Shown piece after piece: positions 30,722-38,928 of a stretch of DNA of 38,928 bases. Under the pieces are notes generated by a model. That model was not told the origin of the DNA. It ran no database searches and saw only the letters and a list, made by a program, of their open reading frames with translations. The position numbers were made by a program, and so were the translations under genes. The stretch is from Saprospiraceae bacterium (lineage in GTDB: Bacteria > Bacteroidota > Bacteroidia > Chitinophagales > Saprospiraceae): positions 1-38,928 of the forward strand of contig JAEUUV010000324.1 in assembly GCA_016787285.1 (NCBI GenBank), written 5' to 3'. Each line of letters begins with the position of its first letter. Position 1 is the first letter of the stretch.

Positions 30722-33700
30722 TTAATTTCTGATCAGTGTGACGTCCCCTTTGTACACAATGGTTTCGCCGTCAATAAACTCGATTTCAGCGTAGTATGCA
30801 AATACCGCAGGCGATGCTTTTGTGCCGCGCACGGTACCGTCCCAACCCACTTGCGGGTCGTTGGGCGGGAAGTTGAAGCGCTCAAACACCGCGTTGCCCC
30901 AGCGGTCGAAGATCAGGAACGACTTGACTTTGACCACCTGGCGCGGATCTGCCGAGATGTAGAGCAGTGCGTCCAAATCCGGCGCGCCGGGATCGAAGGC
31001 ATTTGGAATGTACACGTGGCGGGTTTTGTCCACTATCACCGTACGGCTGTCCGAAGCGCGGCAACCGTTGGAGTCAATGACCGTCAATCGGTACCGGAAC
31101 GAGGTCAGTGGTGCAAATTCCTGACCGAAGACGGTGTCGAGATAAGCCGGGTCCAGTTGCACATCCACGACGCGGTCGGGGAAATTCACCGTATTGTCCA
31201 GCGTCAGGCTGATGGTATGGCCGAAATTAACCGTCACATCCGGGCCAAGTTCCACGATCAGTTCTTCCGGTTCGATCACCTCGAACGTAGTTTCCCATTC
31301 GCAGCCGTTGGCATCCTGAATATCAATGGAGTGGGTGCCCGGAGGCAACGCCGAGAATACGGACTGCGCCGAGAACGGCCCATTGTCCAGCGAATACAGG
31401 AAAGGCGGTGTTCCGCCAATGACGGCAGCGACATTCAGGCCTCCGTCTGTTCTACCGAAGCAGGAAATGTCCCGCACGAGCAATTCAGCCCCCGAAACAG
31501 TGGCAGAGTCTACCGTTACGTCCACCGACTGGTCAGTCACACATCCGTTCTGTTGATTGGTCACGATCACAAGGTATGACCCGGCCGAGCCGACGGTTGG
31601 TGCGGGCGATTGGGCACCGGACAAGATGTTCCCGTTGTTCGTGGCCCACGAGTACGTATAATTTCCCGGAGCCTGCACCGATGCTGAAAGTGTCACCTGC
31701 GTCACCGTGCAATTCAGTTGCGCGGGCGTGGCCAGCGTCACGATCGGGCCTTGTACATCTGCGCCTACGGTAGCCGTAGCCGAGTCGGTACAGCCGTTCT
31801 GCGGGTTGGTTACCACCAGTGTGTACACACCCGGGGTGTTCACCGCCGGATTTTGCTGGGTGGAGTTGAAACCAGCCGGCCCGTTCCACTGCCAGGTCAC
31901 CGTGGTCAGGTTGGAAGAACCTGCCAGCGGGAGGCTGGTTACGGCGCAGGTCAGTGTGCCTCCGGCGGCGTCTGCAGTCGGAGCATTCGAGTCCGGCGTA
32001 GCGATAGCCACGGATGTGGATGTACAGCCGTTCGGAGCAGTTACGGTCAGCGTATAGTCGCCGGGCACGCTGATCGTCGGGCTGGGCACATTGGAAGTGA
32101 ATCCGTTCGGGCCGGCCCAGGCATACGTTACGCCCGGCGTAGTGGAGCCGCCGGTGATCGTGCTGGATGGTTGCGTACAGGTCAGCGTAACGCCGGAAGT
32201 TGATACGTTGGGAGGTGTAGTGTTCGATGGAACGGTCACCGTTGCCGTGTTGGTACACCCGTTTGTTGCCGTTACCGTTACGATGTAGTTACCAGGCGTA
32301 TTCACCTGCGGGCTTGGCGCGGCCTGATTTCCGGCATTAATTCCCGGCCCGGTCCACCGGTAGGTTACGTTTGCAGGAGTAGCCGTTGAAGAAATCGCCA
32401 CCGAGGGCGCCGAGCAGGTGATCGTAAGCGATGTAGCCGATACAGTCGGCTGAGCAAAGTCGCCCTGAACAAATGTTACTGCGGTTGCCTGGCAGCCATT
32501 TACCGGATTGGTAAGCAACACCGTATAAGTACCCTGGGTATCAATGGTCGGGTTCTGCAGCATGGAGGTAAATCCACCCGGCCCCGTCCAAGAGTAGGTG
32601 ACATTAGGGGTGGAAGAGGTAGCGCTCAGCGCAAGCGTCGGGTTGGTGCAATTGATCAAACCTCCGTTCACTACCACATCCTGCGGCGTAGTGATGTTTT
32701 GATCCACCGTCACAGTCGGAGCAGAGATACAGCCGTTGAGGGCGGTAACCGTGTACGTATACACACCTGGCGTAGAGACCGGAACCGAGTTTTGGTTGGA
32801 AATCACAGCGCCCGCAGGATCGGTCCAGACGCCGGTTGCGCCGGCCGTCTGAACATCTGCTACCAGCAGGAGTTCGGTAATGATACAGGAGAGGGTGCCA
32901 CCGCCGCCGACAAATACCACCGGTGAGTCGGTGTTCTGCGTAACCGTGGCCGTAGCGGTGGAAACACAGGCGTTTGGCGCCGTTACAGTCAGCGTGTACA
33001 CACCGGCTTGTGAGACTACCGGGTTTTGTTCGGTAGAACTAAACCCGCTCGGGCCTTCCCAGAACCAGGTTACGTTTTGAGCCTGGGATGCTCCAAGAAG
33101 GGGCGATTGACCGGTGATGCAGTTGATGGTATCACCCTGAGCGGCTGCCCCGGGCGAAAGTGTATCCTGCGAAACAAGGATATTCGTAATTGTCACACAG
33201 CCATTCGGCGCGGTTACGGCCAACTGGTACGTACCCGGGGCAGATGCGGACGTATTCGGTGTCACGGCAAAAATGCTTCCTGCCGGGTCTGTCCAGGCAT
33301 AGGTTACGCCGGGAGTTGTGCTGATTCCGCCCAAAACCGTAGCGAGGTCGTCACAATCCAGATTATTGGACGATGTGGCCGTGGCATCCGGGAAGTCGCC
33401 ATCCAGTGTAACTATGGCCGTTGCCGATGACGTACAGCCGTTCGGGGCCGTAACCGTCAGGATATAAGAACCTTCTGCATTGATGGTAGGATCGGGCAAC
33501 GTCGAAGAAAAGCCGCCGGGGCCGCTCCAGGCATAGGACACCCCGGTAGTGGCAGAACCGCCATCCAGATCAAGCGTCGTGATCAAACATGTCAATGTTC
33601 CGCCCACTGCAGTTACACTCGGAGCGACAATATCCTGCCCAACAGTAGCGCTGGCAGTGCCGGTGCAACCGTTTTCGGAAGTGACCACCACATTGTACTG

Positions 33701-36700
33701 TCCGGGTTCGGAAACGATCGGGTCTTCATCTACAGAACCAAATCCTCCAGGGCCAATCCAGGTAAAAAACTGAATGGGCGAGGTATTGTTGGTGGCAGTA
33801 GTTGCAATCTGCACGGTAGTTGTCGCACAGGTTAGAATATCCGGAGCCGAAGCAAACACGAGCGGCGGAGCGGTGTCCAGCAGCACATCCACCGTCGCTT
33901 CCGAGGTACAGCCGTTGGGCGCCGTAACAATCAGGGAGTACGCGCCACCGGCAGACACCGTCGGGTTGGGGTCGGTAGAATTGAAACTATTCGGCCCAAG
34001 CCATTCAAATGTTGCACCCGTGGTAGCAGAAGCACCGCTGATAGGCACCTGCGGGTTGGTGCAGGAAATAGTATTCCCGCTTGCTGAAATATCCGGTTGG
34101 ACAATATCCTGTGCTACCGTGACGGTAACCGAATCCACGCAACCGTTTGCCGCAGTAGCAACCAGCGTGTAATCACCAGGTTGATTGATACTCGGATCTT
34201 CGTCGGTTGAATTAAATCCGCCGGGGCCGTTCCAGGCCCAGGTAGCCGGAACATCGGCGCTGCCGTCAAGCGTCAGACTTGTCGTAGCGCAAGTTAGCGT
34301 ACCGGTAGTAGAAGCCGGAACAGGCAGCGCCTGATCGGCTACGATTGTAGCCAGGGCTGTCGAGGTGCATCCGTTGAGGCCCGTAACCATCAGGTTGTAA
34401 TCCCCTGCTTCCGACGCCGTCGGGTTCTGATCGGAGGAAACGAAACCATTGGGGCCGGTCCAGGCCCAGGTAACGTTATTTTCCGGCGAGTCGCCTTCCA
34501 GTTCCAGATCAGGTTGTGCGCAGGTGACAGTTCCACCATCGGCAGTAGCACCCGGCGGATCAATGTCAAGTGCAACAATGGCATTTGCAATAGCCGTACA
34601 GCCATTGGCCGGATCCGTTACCACGAACGTATAGGTACCATCCAGCGTCACCGTGGGGTCTTCGTCATTGGATGTATATCCATTTGGCCCTGTCCAGGCG
34701 AACGTAACACCCGGTGTAACCGAACCACCGTTCAGGGTAATGCTGGAAATAAGACAATTCAGTGTACCGCCGGTAGCACTGGCATTTGGCACATTGGCAT
34801 CCGGCACTACCTCGGCTGTTGCTGTTGCCGTACAACCGTTTAGTGCCGTGACCGTCAGCGTGTAAACTCCGGTATTTGAAACTACCGGCGAGGGGCCGTT
34901 GTAGTTTCCGCCGTTCGGGCCAAGCCAGGTGAACGTAACCCCGGGGGTATTCGAGGTGCCGTTGATAATCGTGCTCGAAGCCGAGCAGGTAATCACCCCG
35001 CCTGTTGCAGCAGCATCCGGGACATCAAAATCGCCGTCCACCGTTGCGGTGGCAGTTTGAGTGCAGGCATTAAGCCCTGTGACTGTGAGGGTATAAATCC
35101 CCGGGACTGTTACATCAGGATCCTGCTGGGAGGATGTGAAGCCGTTCGGCCCATCCCAGGCGAATGTAGCACCGGGGGTATTGGAGCCACCATCGAGCGC
35201 CAGAGTCGGATCACCACAGGAAACCGTCCCGCCGGTGGCTGACGCCGTCGGAGGTAACGTATTCCCGGTAAGCGATGTGGTTGCTGTTGATGTACAACCG
35301 TTCGCCGGATTCGTTACGGTTACCGCATACACACCCGCAGTATCGGCCACAGGATTTTGAAGGTTGGACGTGAACCCGTTCGGGCCACTCCAGGCAAAAC
35401 CGACGCCGTTGGTAGGCGATGAGCCGGTGAGCGTAATAGTTGGTGTATTGCAACTGATTACGCCGCCAGATGCAGATGCGCCGGGGGGCGTTGTGTTTGT
35501 AGTGACGGATGCCGTAGCCGAAGCCGTGCAATTATTGGCAGGGTTGGTTACCGTAACCGTGTATGTGCCCGCCGCTCCCACATTCGGGTTTTGCTGGTTG
35601 GAGGTAAAGCCTGCAGGACCACTCCAGGCAAATGACGCATTGGGAGCATCCGTACCGACTGAAATCTGAACGTTAGGACTGGAACAGGTAATCGTTGCTC
35701 CGGTAGTGACGGCAGAGGGTGGGTCGGTGTTGCCTGTGACGGAAACCGATGCCGTTGCGGTACAACCGTTCCCCGGATTCGTCACAACAACGGTGTAAAC
35801 ACCCGGAAGTGCCGCAATCGGGTTAGGGATATTAGTGGCGTTAAGCCCGTTTGGTGGCGACCAACTAAACACAGGGTTGGGCGCATTGGTCGTTGCATTC
35901 AATTGTGCTTGCGCATTACCACAACCGAGGAAACCACCTGTTGCGGTTACTGTTGGCAAAGCATTGTCTGCGGTCACGGTGATCGTATCAGTGGCGGTGC
36001 ACAAATTCACCCCGGCAGATGCGGTAACGGTGAGGATGATGGTACCTGGCTGCGTCACCACAAGCGAGTTGCCGGTACCCAATACCACGCCTGACGTGTT
36101 CCGCCACACCTTGGTACCCGGAGAGGCGGCAGAACCCAGCACTATCGTGTCATTGGCACAGGTCAGTACCCCGGCAGGAATAATATCCGCCACCGGCGTT
36201 ACCACCAGAATCGAGAAGTTGATTACACTGTCGCACCCCTGAAACGACTCACACGTATGGGTGTACCCACCTGGGTCGCAGTAATCGTCTCCGCAAATGG
36301 TAACACAATCACCGGCACAAATGGACTGCGGCGGCAAGAACCTGATGAGGGGCGCCTTTACCGTAACATTCTGGCGCACAATACTATCACACCCCTGATA
36401 CGAGAGATAGGTATTTTCGTAAAGCCCGCTGTTAAATGCCTGGTCTCCCCAGGGGAGGTTATAGGGGACATCTTCGTTACAAATGGTAACCGGTGGAAGA
36501 GTCGTAGGCGGAATAGGTTGTGCGATAATGTTTTTGCACACTTCGATCCCGTCATTACAGGAGTTCAGCGGCTTGACACAAATCTGACCGTTGGAAGGCC
36601 CCATCGTGACTTGAACCGAGTTTCCACCCGGTGCTTCAATCGTCACGGGCGGCGGCATTCCGTTGATCAAACTACCCGGAGGGCCGTTCCACTCATAAGC

Positions 36701-37291
36701 TCCGGCGCCGGTTACTACCGGGATACTAAACGTCACGGTTGCTCCCGGACAAATCGTAGTTGGTCCCTGAATTTGGCCGGTAGGGCCAACATTCGGCGCC
36801 TGTACTGCGATCGGCGGCACCACAGTCACGGTGTAGTCGCATACGTCGCCACCGTATCCGTCAATCAGCAGGTAGTAGTTGACGCCGGGAGTCATGTTTG
36901 CCGTAATAGCCTGAGGGGTATTGCCGCCACCCTGATTACCTCCATTGCAGGCAATCGGTGCACTGTCGCAACTGGAATAAAGGGCGATTTGCATACCATT
37001 GCCCTGTTGACAATTGGAGGGGGTAACCGTAAACGTCGCCGCTGCCGCACCCGCGATGAAGCCGAGCCACATTTCGTTTTGGATGCCCGAGCAAAAGCCA
37101 CCGGGAGGCGTCTGGCCGGTATACCCGCCCGAGTTCGCCATGATCCCGTTGAAATTGCAGTAAATACAAATATCGGAACATAAATCTGCCGGAGGATCCT
37201 GATTAGATCCGCAAGGCGGGGGCAATTGGGCCTTCATTTCCCATGCTACAAAAAGCAGCAGGGCCAAAGCAAGTAGTTTTTTTACCATCAT
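30722..37291 (-). CDS. Giant repeat adhesin-like protein with T9SS type B (CHU_C) sorting domain
   Basis: This 2189-aa protein has a signal peptide (MMVKKLLALALLLFVAWEMKAQ). A Cys-containing N-terminal domain follows (about 25-160, with GFIAGAAAATFTVTPSNC). A linker region (about 160-365) has two CNEDVPYNLPWG/CAGDCVTICGDD-type units. About 20 tandem repeats of roughly 77 residues occupy 367-1932; typical landmarks are TxSATGGTxxC, FAWxGPNGFTS, PGxYTLTVT and NGCTxTATATV. A SprB-like repeat follows (about 1933-2008; ISCFGRTDGGLNVAAVIGGTPPFLYS). The C-terminal CHU_C domain is VYIPNAFDPG, FLIFDRWGNAVFE, GWDGTVRG, VFAYYAEIEF. This C-terminus routes the protein through T9SS to the surface. I chose the ATG at 37291 because an upstream ATG at 37315 adds only a polar prefix. 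Likely role is adhesion or matrix; inference. Confidence 0.9.
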   Translation of the reverse strand: MMVKKLLALALLLFVAWEMKAQLPPPCGSNQDPPADLCSDICIYCNFNGIMANSGGYTGQTPPGGFCSGIQNEMWLGFIAGAAAATFTVTPSNCQQGNGMQIALYSSCDSAPIACNGGNQGGGNTPQAITANMTPGVNYYLLIDGYGGDVCDYTVTVVPPIAVQAPNVGPTGQIQGPTTICPGATVTFSIPVVTGAGAYEWNGPPGSLINGMPPPVTIEAPGGNSVQVTMGPSNGQICVKPLNSCNDGIEVCKNIIAQPIPPTTLPPVTICNEDVPYNLPWGDQAFNSGLYENTYLSYQGCDSIVRQNVTVKAPLIRFLPPQSICAGDCVTICGDDYCDPGGYTHTCESFQGCDSVINFSILVVTPVADIIPAGVLTCANDTIVLGSAASPGTKVWRNTSGVVLGTGNSLVVTQPGTIILTVTASAGVNLCTATDTITVTADNALPTVTATGGFLGCGNAQAQLNATTNAPNPVFSWSPPNGLNATNIPNPIAALPGVYTVVVTNPGNGCTATASVSVTGNTDPPSAVTTGATITCSSPNVQISVGTDAPNASFAWSGPAGFTSNQQNPNVGAAGTYTVTVTNPANNCTASATASVTTNTTPPGASASGGVISCNTPTITLTGSSPTNGVGFAWSGPNGFTSNLQNPVADTAGVYAVTVTNPANGCTSTATTSLTGNTLPPTASATGGTVSCGDPTLALDGGSNTPGATFAWDGPNGFTSSQQDPDVTVPGIYTLTVTGLNACTQTATATVDGDFDVPDAAATGGVITCSASSTIINGTSNTPGVTFTWLGPNGGNYNGPSPVVSNTGVYTLTVTALNGCTATATAEVVPDANVPNASATGGTLNCLISSITLNGGSVTPGVTFAWTGPNGYTSNDEDPTVTLDGTYTFVVTDPANGCTAIANAIVALDIDPPGATADGGTVTCAQPDLELEGDSPENNVTWAWTGPNGFVSSDQNPTASEAGDYNLMVTGLNGCTSTALATIVADQALPVPASTTGTLTCATTSLTLDGSADVPATWAWNGPGGFNSTDEDPSINQPGDYTLVATAANGCVDSVTVTVAQDIVQPDISASGNTISCTNPQVPISGASATTGATFEWLGPNSFNSTDPNPTVSAGGAYSLIVTAPNGCTSEATVDVLLDTAPPLVFASAPDILTCATTTVQIATTATNNTSPIQFFTWIGPGGFGSVDEDPIVSEPGQYNVVVTSENGCTGTASATVGQDIVAPSVTAVGGTLTCLITTLDLDGGSATTGVSYAWSGPGGFSSTLPDPTINAEGSYILTVTAPNGCTSSATAIVTLDGDFPDATATSSNNLDCDDLATVLGGISTTPGVTYAWTDPAGSIFAVTPNTSASAPGTYQLAVTAPNGCVTITNILVSQDTLSPGAAAQGDTINCITGQSPLLGASQAQNVTWFWEGPSGFSSTEQNPVVSQAGVYTLTVTAPNACVSTATATVTQNTDSPVVFVGGGGTLSCIITELLLVADVQTAGATGVWTDPAGAVISNQNSVPVSTPGVYTYTVTALNGCISAPTVTVDQNITTPQDVVVNGGLINCTNPTLALSATSSTPNVTYSWTGPGGFTSMLQNPTIDTQGTYTVLLTNPVNGCQATAVTFVQGDFAQPTVSATSLTITCSAPSVAISSTATPANVTYRWTGPGINAGNQAAPSPQVNTPGNYIVTVTATNGCTNTATVTVPSNTTPPNVSTSGVTLTCTQPSSTITGGSTTPGVTYAWAGPNGFTSNVPSPTISVPGDYTLTVTAPNGCTSTSVAIATPDSNAPTADAAGGTLTCAVTSLPLAGSSNLTTVTWQWNGPAGFNSTQQNPAVNTPGVYTLVVTNPQNGCTDSATATVGADVQGPIVTLATPAQLNCTVTQVTLSASVQAPGNYTYSWATNNGNILSGAQSPAPTVGSAGSYLVIVTNQQNGCVTDQSVDVTVDSATVSGAELLVRDISCFGRTDGGLNVAAVIGGTPPFLYSLDNGPFSAQSVFSALPPGTHSIDIQDANGCEWETTFEVIEPEELIVELGPDVTVNFGHTISLTLDNTVNFPDRVVDVQLDPAYLDTVFGQEFAPLTSFRYRLTVIDSNGCRASDSRTVIVDKTRHVYIPNAFDPGAPDLDALLYISADPRQVVKVKSFLIFDRWGNAVFERFNFPPNDPQVGWDGTVRGTKASPAVFAYYAEIEFIDGETIVYKGDVTLIRN
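31496..36193 (-). repeat. About 20 in-frame tandem repeats of ~231 bp within the adhesin gene
   Basis: Each unit encodes one Ig/PKD-like module of about 75-83 residues with one conserved Cys at the start and one in the NGCT motif near the end, likely a disulfide pair. Units share the landmark words GPNGF, PGxYTLTVT and NGCT but differ at many positions, so they are diverged, not recent duplicates. The first unit (ADIIPAGVLTC) and the last (TPAQLNCTVTQ) are the most divergent. Confidence 0.85.
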
Positions 37292-37711
37292 GTTGGAACA
37301 AGTTAAATTGTGCATTAAGTAACGATCAGAGCATGCCCGTAAAAACGGGAGGATTAAAAATTTGAAATCAGGTTTTCAGGCGTGCAAAGGAAGGAAGAAT
37401 TTAATTTTGGTCGGATGTTTTCTAACATTTTAACGGCTCCGGCGGCAGAACCGAAGCCAAACTTTTCCAAAAGAATACTTTATTTCTCAGGGTAAATTTG
37501 CAGCCCGAGCCAATTCCCTGAACTTGCAACTGAAGATGCACTGTATCACTCAACGCTGCCTCGGTGCCGTTTTTCGATTCATTTTTTTTTGACCACGCCC
37601 GGCTATTTTGCCAATACAGTCAAAGTACCGAACAAAGATGCCGATCTCTGCCGGCAACAGGAATATGCCGTTTGCTTTGCCGTATTTTTGCGACCGCGAA
37701 TTGCTTGAATT
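37292..37711. other. AT-rich divergent intergenic region between adhesin and S8 protease
   Basis: The region holds a short hairpin (CCCGT/ACGGG near 37337-37350) in the adhesin leader, a TAAATTTG motif on the plus strand at 37493-37500, and the protease promoter box at 37683-37690. No CAAAnnTA (minus-strand promoter) was found near the adhesin start. No convincing small coding sequence is visible. Confidence 0.5.
37683..37690 (+). promoter_or_regulatory. TAnnTTTG promoter -7 box for the S8 protease gene
   Basis: TATTTTTG fits TAnnTTTG and lies 21 bases before the ATG at 37712, giving a short leader. Its -33 box is not evident; the TAAATTTG at 37493 is an alternative. Confidence 0.45.
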
Positions 37712-38928
37712 ATGACACCCTTCCGGTTTAGGTTAGTTTTTACATTTTTCTGCCTGGCTGCCGGTTACGCATCGGGACAAAACACAGGGCACATTCCGGG
37801 ACAGTTGCTTTTCCAACTGTACAGGACGTCCGACCCTGCACCGCTGGTAAAGCGCCTGGCAGCCGAGTTGCCACAAGCAAAACCCGCTCGTACAACGCTT
37901 GTCGCCGTATCGCTGAATATCTGGCTTCTGGAAGTTGCTACAGAAGAAACTACAGAACGTCTGGCGTTGGATTGGCTGAACCGACAACCTGATGTGCGTG
38001 CCGCGCAATACAACCGTTTGCTGGAATACCGGGCAATGCCGACTGGATTATTACCCAACGACCCGCTTTACTCCCAACAATGGCACCACAGGAATACCGG
38101 CGCCGGAGGAGGACTCCCTGGCGCCGACCATAGCGCCGAAGAAGCGTGGAATATCACCACAGGCGGACTGACGCCACACGGCGACACCATAGTTATTGCA
38201 GTCATTGACGGCGGTATCGAATATACCCACGAAGACCTGACCGAAAACCTCTGGGTGAACCGCCTGGAAATCCCGAACGACGGTCTTGACAACGACGGCA
38301 ACGGCTATGTGGACGACTACAGAGGGTGGAGTAATTTTACCAATAACGACCAGATCGCAGGCGTGGCAACCACGCACGGCACACCGGTTTCCGCTCTTAT
38401 CGGAGCCAGGGGAAACAACGGAATCGGTGTGGCAGGCGTCAACTGGGACACCAAAATCATATTTGTGGCGGGCAACAGCCAGGAATCGGTCATTCTGGCC
38501 TCGTATGATTATGTGCTCAAAGCCCGCAAACGCTACAACGCCACCAACGGGCAGGAAGGCGCTTTCGTCGTAGCCGTAAACTGCTCCTGGGGTATCACGG
38601 GCGGCCAGCCGGCCGACGCCCCGCTCTGGTGCACCGCATTCGATTCGCTGGGCGCCGCCGGAATCCTGAGCGTTGCAGCAACCGCCAATACTCCGGTGAA
38701 CGTGGACAGCGTGGGCGATTTGCCGACAGCTTGCCCCAGCGATTATCTGATCTCGGTCACAAGCCTTGGAAACAACAACCTCAAGGCAGAAAATGCCGCA
38801 TGGGGCGCCACTATGATTGATCTGGGCGCTTACGGAAAAGACGTATTTACTGCTCGCTCGGGCAATTCGTACGGCACTGTGAACGGCACCTCGTTTGCCG
38901 CCCCCCAGGTAAGCGGCGCCATCGGCCT
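37712..38928 (+). CDS. Subtilisin-like S8 family serine protease (3' end outside the window)
   Basis: The frame is open from the ATG at 37712 to the window end (405 codons). Residues 1-21 are a signal peptide (MTPFRLVFTFFCLAAGYASG-Q). A pro-peptide-like region runs to about 105 (PGQLLFQLY, RQPDVRAAQYNRLLEYR). The catalytic domain shows all three triad residues: Asp164 in IAVIDGGIEYTHEDL, His220 in ATTHGTPVSALIGA, and Ser392 in VNGTSFAAPQVSG. Asn288 (AVNCSWG) fits the oxyanion hole. DNDGNGYVDD (191-200) is a calcium-binding-like loop common in Bacteroidota S8 proteases. The protein is exported; a C-terminal T9SS tail is expected by analogy but lies outside. It is divergent from the giant adhesin gene. 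Confidence 0.93.
   Translation, partial: MTPFRFRLVFTFFCLAAGYASGQNTGHIPGQLLFQLYRTSDPAPLVKRLAAELPQAKPARTTLVAVSLNIWLLEVATEETTERLALDWLNRQPDVRAAQYNRLLEYRAMPTGLLPNDPLYSQQWHHRNTGAGGGLPGADHSAEEAWNITTGGLTPHGDTIVIAVIDGGIEYTHEDLTENLWVNRLEIPNDGLDNDGNGYVDDYRGWSNFTNNDQIAGVATTHGTPVSALIGARGNNGIGVAGVNWDTKIIFVAGNSQESVILASYDYVLKARKRYNATNGQEGAFVVAVNCSWGITGGQPADAPLWCTAFDSLGAAGILSVAATANTPVNVDSVGDLPTACPSDYLISVTSLGNNNLKAENAAWGATMIDLGAYGKDVFTARSGNSYGTVNGTSFAAPQVSGAIG

Noticed and set aside
31496-36193. Periodic array that might be CRISPR-like or a satellite
   Set aside because: The period is about 231 bp, in frame, with diverged units that encode protein modules; there are no short identical repeats and spacers, and no cas genes.
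36257-37183. Plus-strand open frames opposite the giant adhesin
   Set aside because: They are mirrored codon patterns of the repeat protein, not independent genes; the same holds for 30713-31579 and others.
37533-37590. Tiny plus-strand open frame of about 18 codons after TAAATTTG
   Set aside because: It is too short, has no ribosome-binding signal and no conserved pattern.

Overview
The window looks like a chromosomal segment of a Bacteroidota bacterium, most likely a Saprospiria-type gliding or filamentous organism (Saprospiraceae/Haliscomenobacter-like; the family is inference). The evidence is several type IX secretion system (T9SS) cargo proteins with type A or type B (CHU_C) C-terminal sorting domains, the gliding accessory gene gldC, a TonB-dependent receptor with a carboxypeptidase-regulatory-like N-terminus, repeated TAnnTTTG promoter -7 motifs, and weak or absent Shine-Dalgarno sequences.

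Layout. The left edge (1-121) is the cut end of an IS3-type insertion sequence. A GC-rich hairpin block follows, then a 1199-aa Cys-rich T9SS cargo gene (336-3935, +). Next come a lone PGM1-like ATP-grasp peptide ligase (4204-5721, +), a convergent PAS histidine kinase (5718-7256, -) and a thiolase (7390-8568, +). A large nested palindrome (8616-8839) separates the thiolase from a P-type ATPase (8851-11337, -). tRNA-Arg(UCU) has its own promoter and terminator (11389-11543, +). A minus-strand block follows: rocD with a palindromic promoter site, a small outer-membrane barrel protein, a DUF4199 membrane protein with a membrane-anchored LuxR-type regulator, a second T9SS type A protein, an MsbA-like ABC exporter and an ITP/XTP pyrophosphatase. 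The pyrophosphatase start abuts a second nested repeat (18524-18846).

The middle holds a hypothetical membrane protein, a TonB receptor/lipoprotein operon (19550-22404, -), a third palindrome (22549-22671), an orphan 2-oxoacid dehydrogenase acyltransferase domain (+), RNase R (-), a LolA-like carrier (+), gldC (-), trxA (-) and a three-gene operon SWIM protein-rlmH-rhomboid (30586 to 27757, -). The right end is dominated by a 2189-aa T9SS type B adhesin-like protein with about 20 tandem repeats of roughly 77 aa (30722-37291, -). Divergent from it is a subtilisin-like S8 protease cut off by the window edge (37712-38928, +).

Functionally the window mixes housekeeping genes (RNase R, RlmH, thioredoxin, ITPase, tRNA, ornithine aminotransferase, thiolase) with envelope and surface genes (T9SS cargo, GldC, LolA, TonB receptor, exporter). 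I found no CRISPR array, phage, or recognisable defence or biosynthetic cluster. The least ordinary items are the three unrelated nested palindromic intergenic elements, the lone PGM1-like ligase, the giant repeat adhesin, the SWIM-rlmH-rhomboid operon, and the palindrome spanning the rocD promoter.
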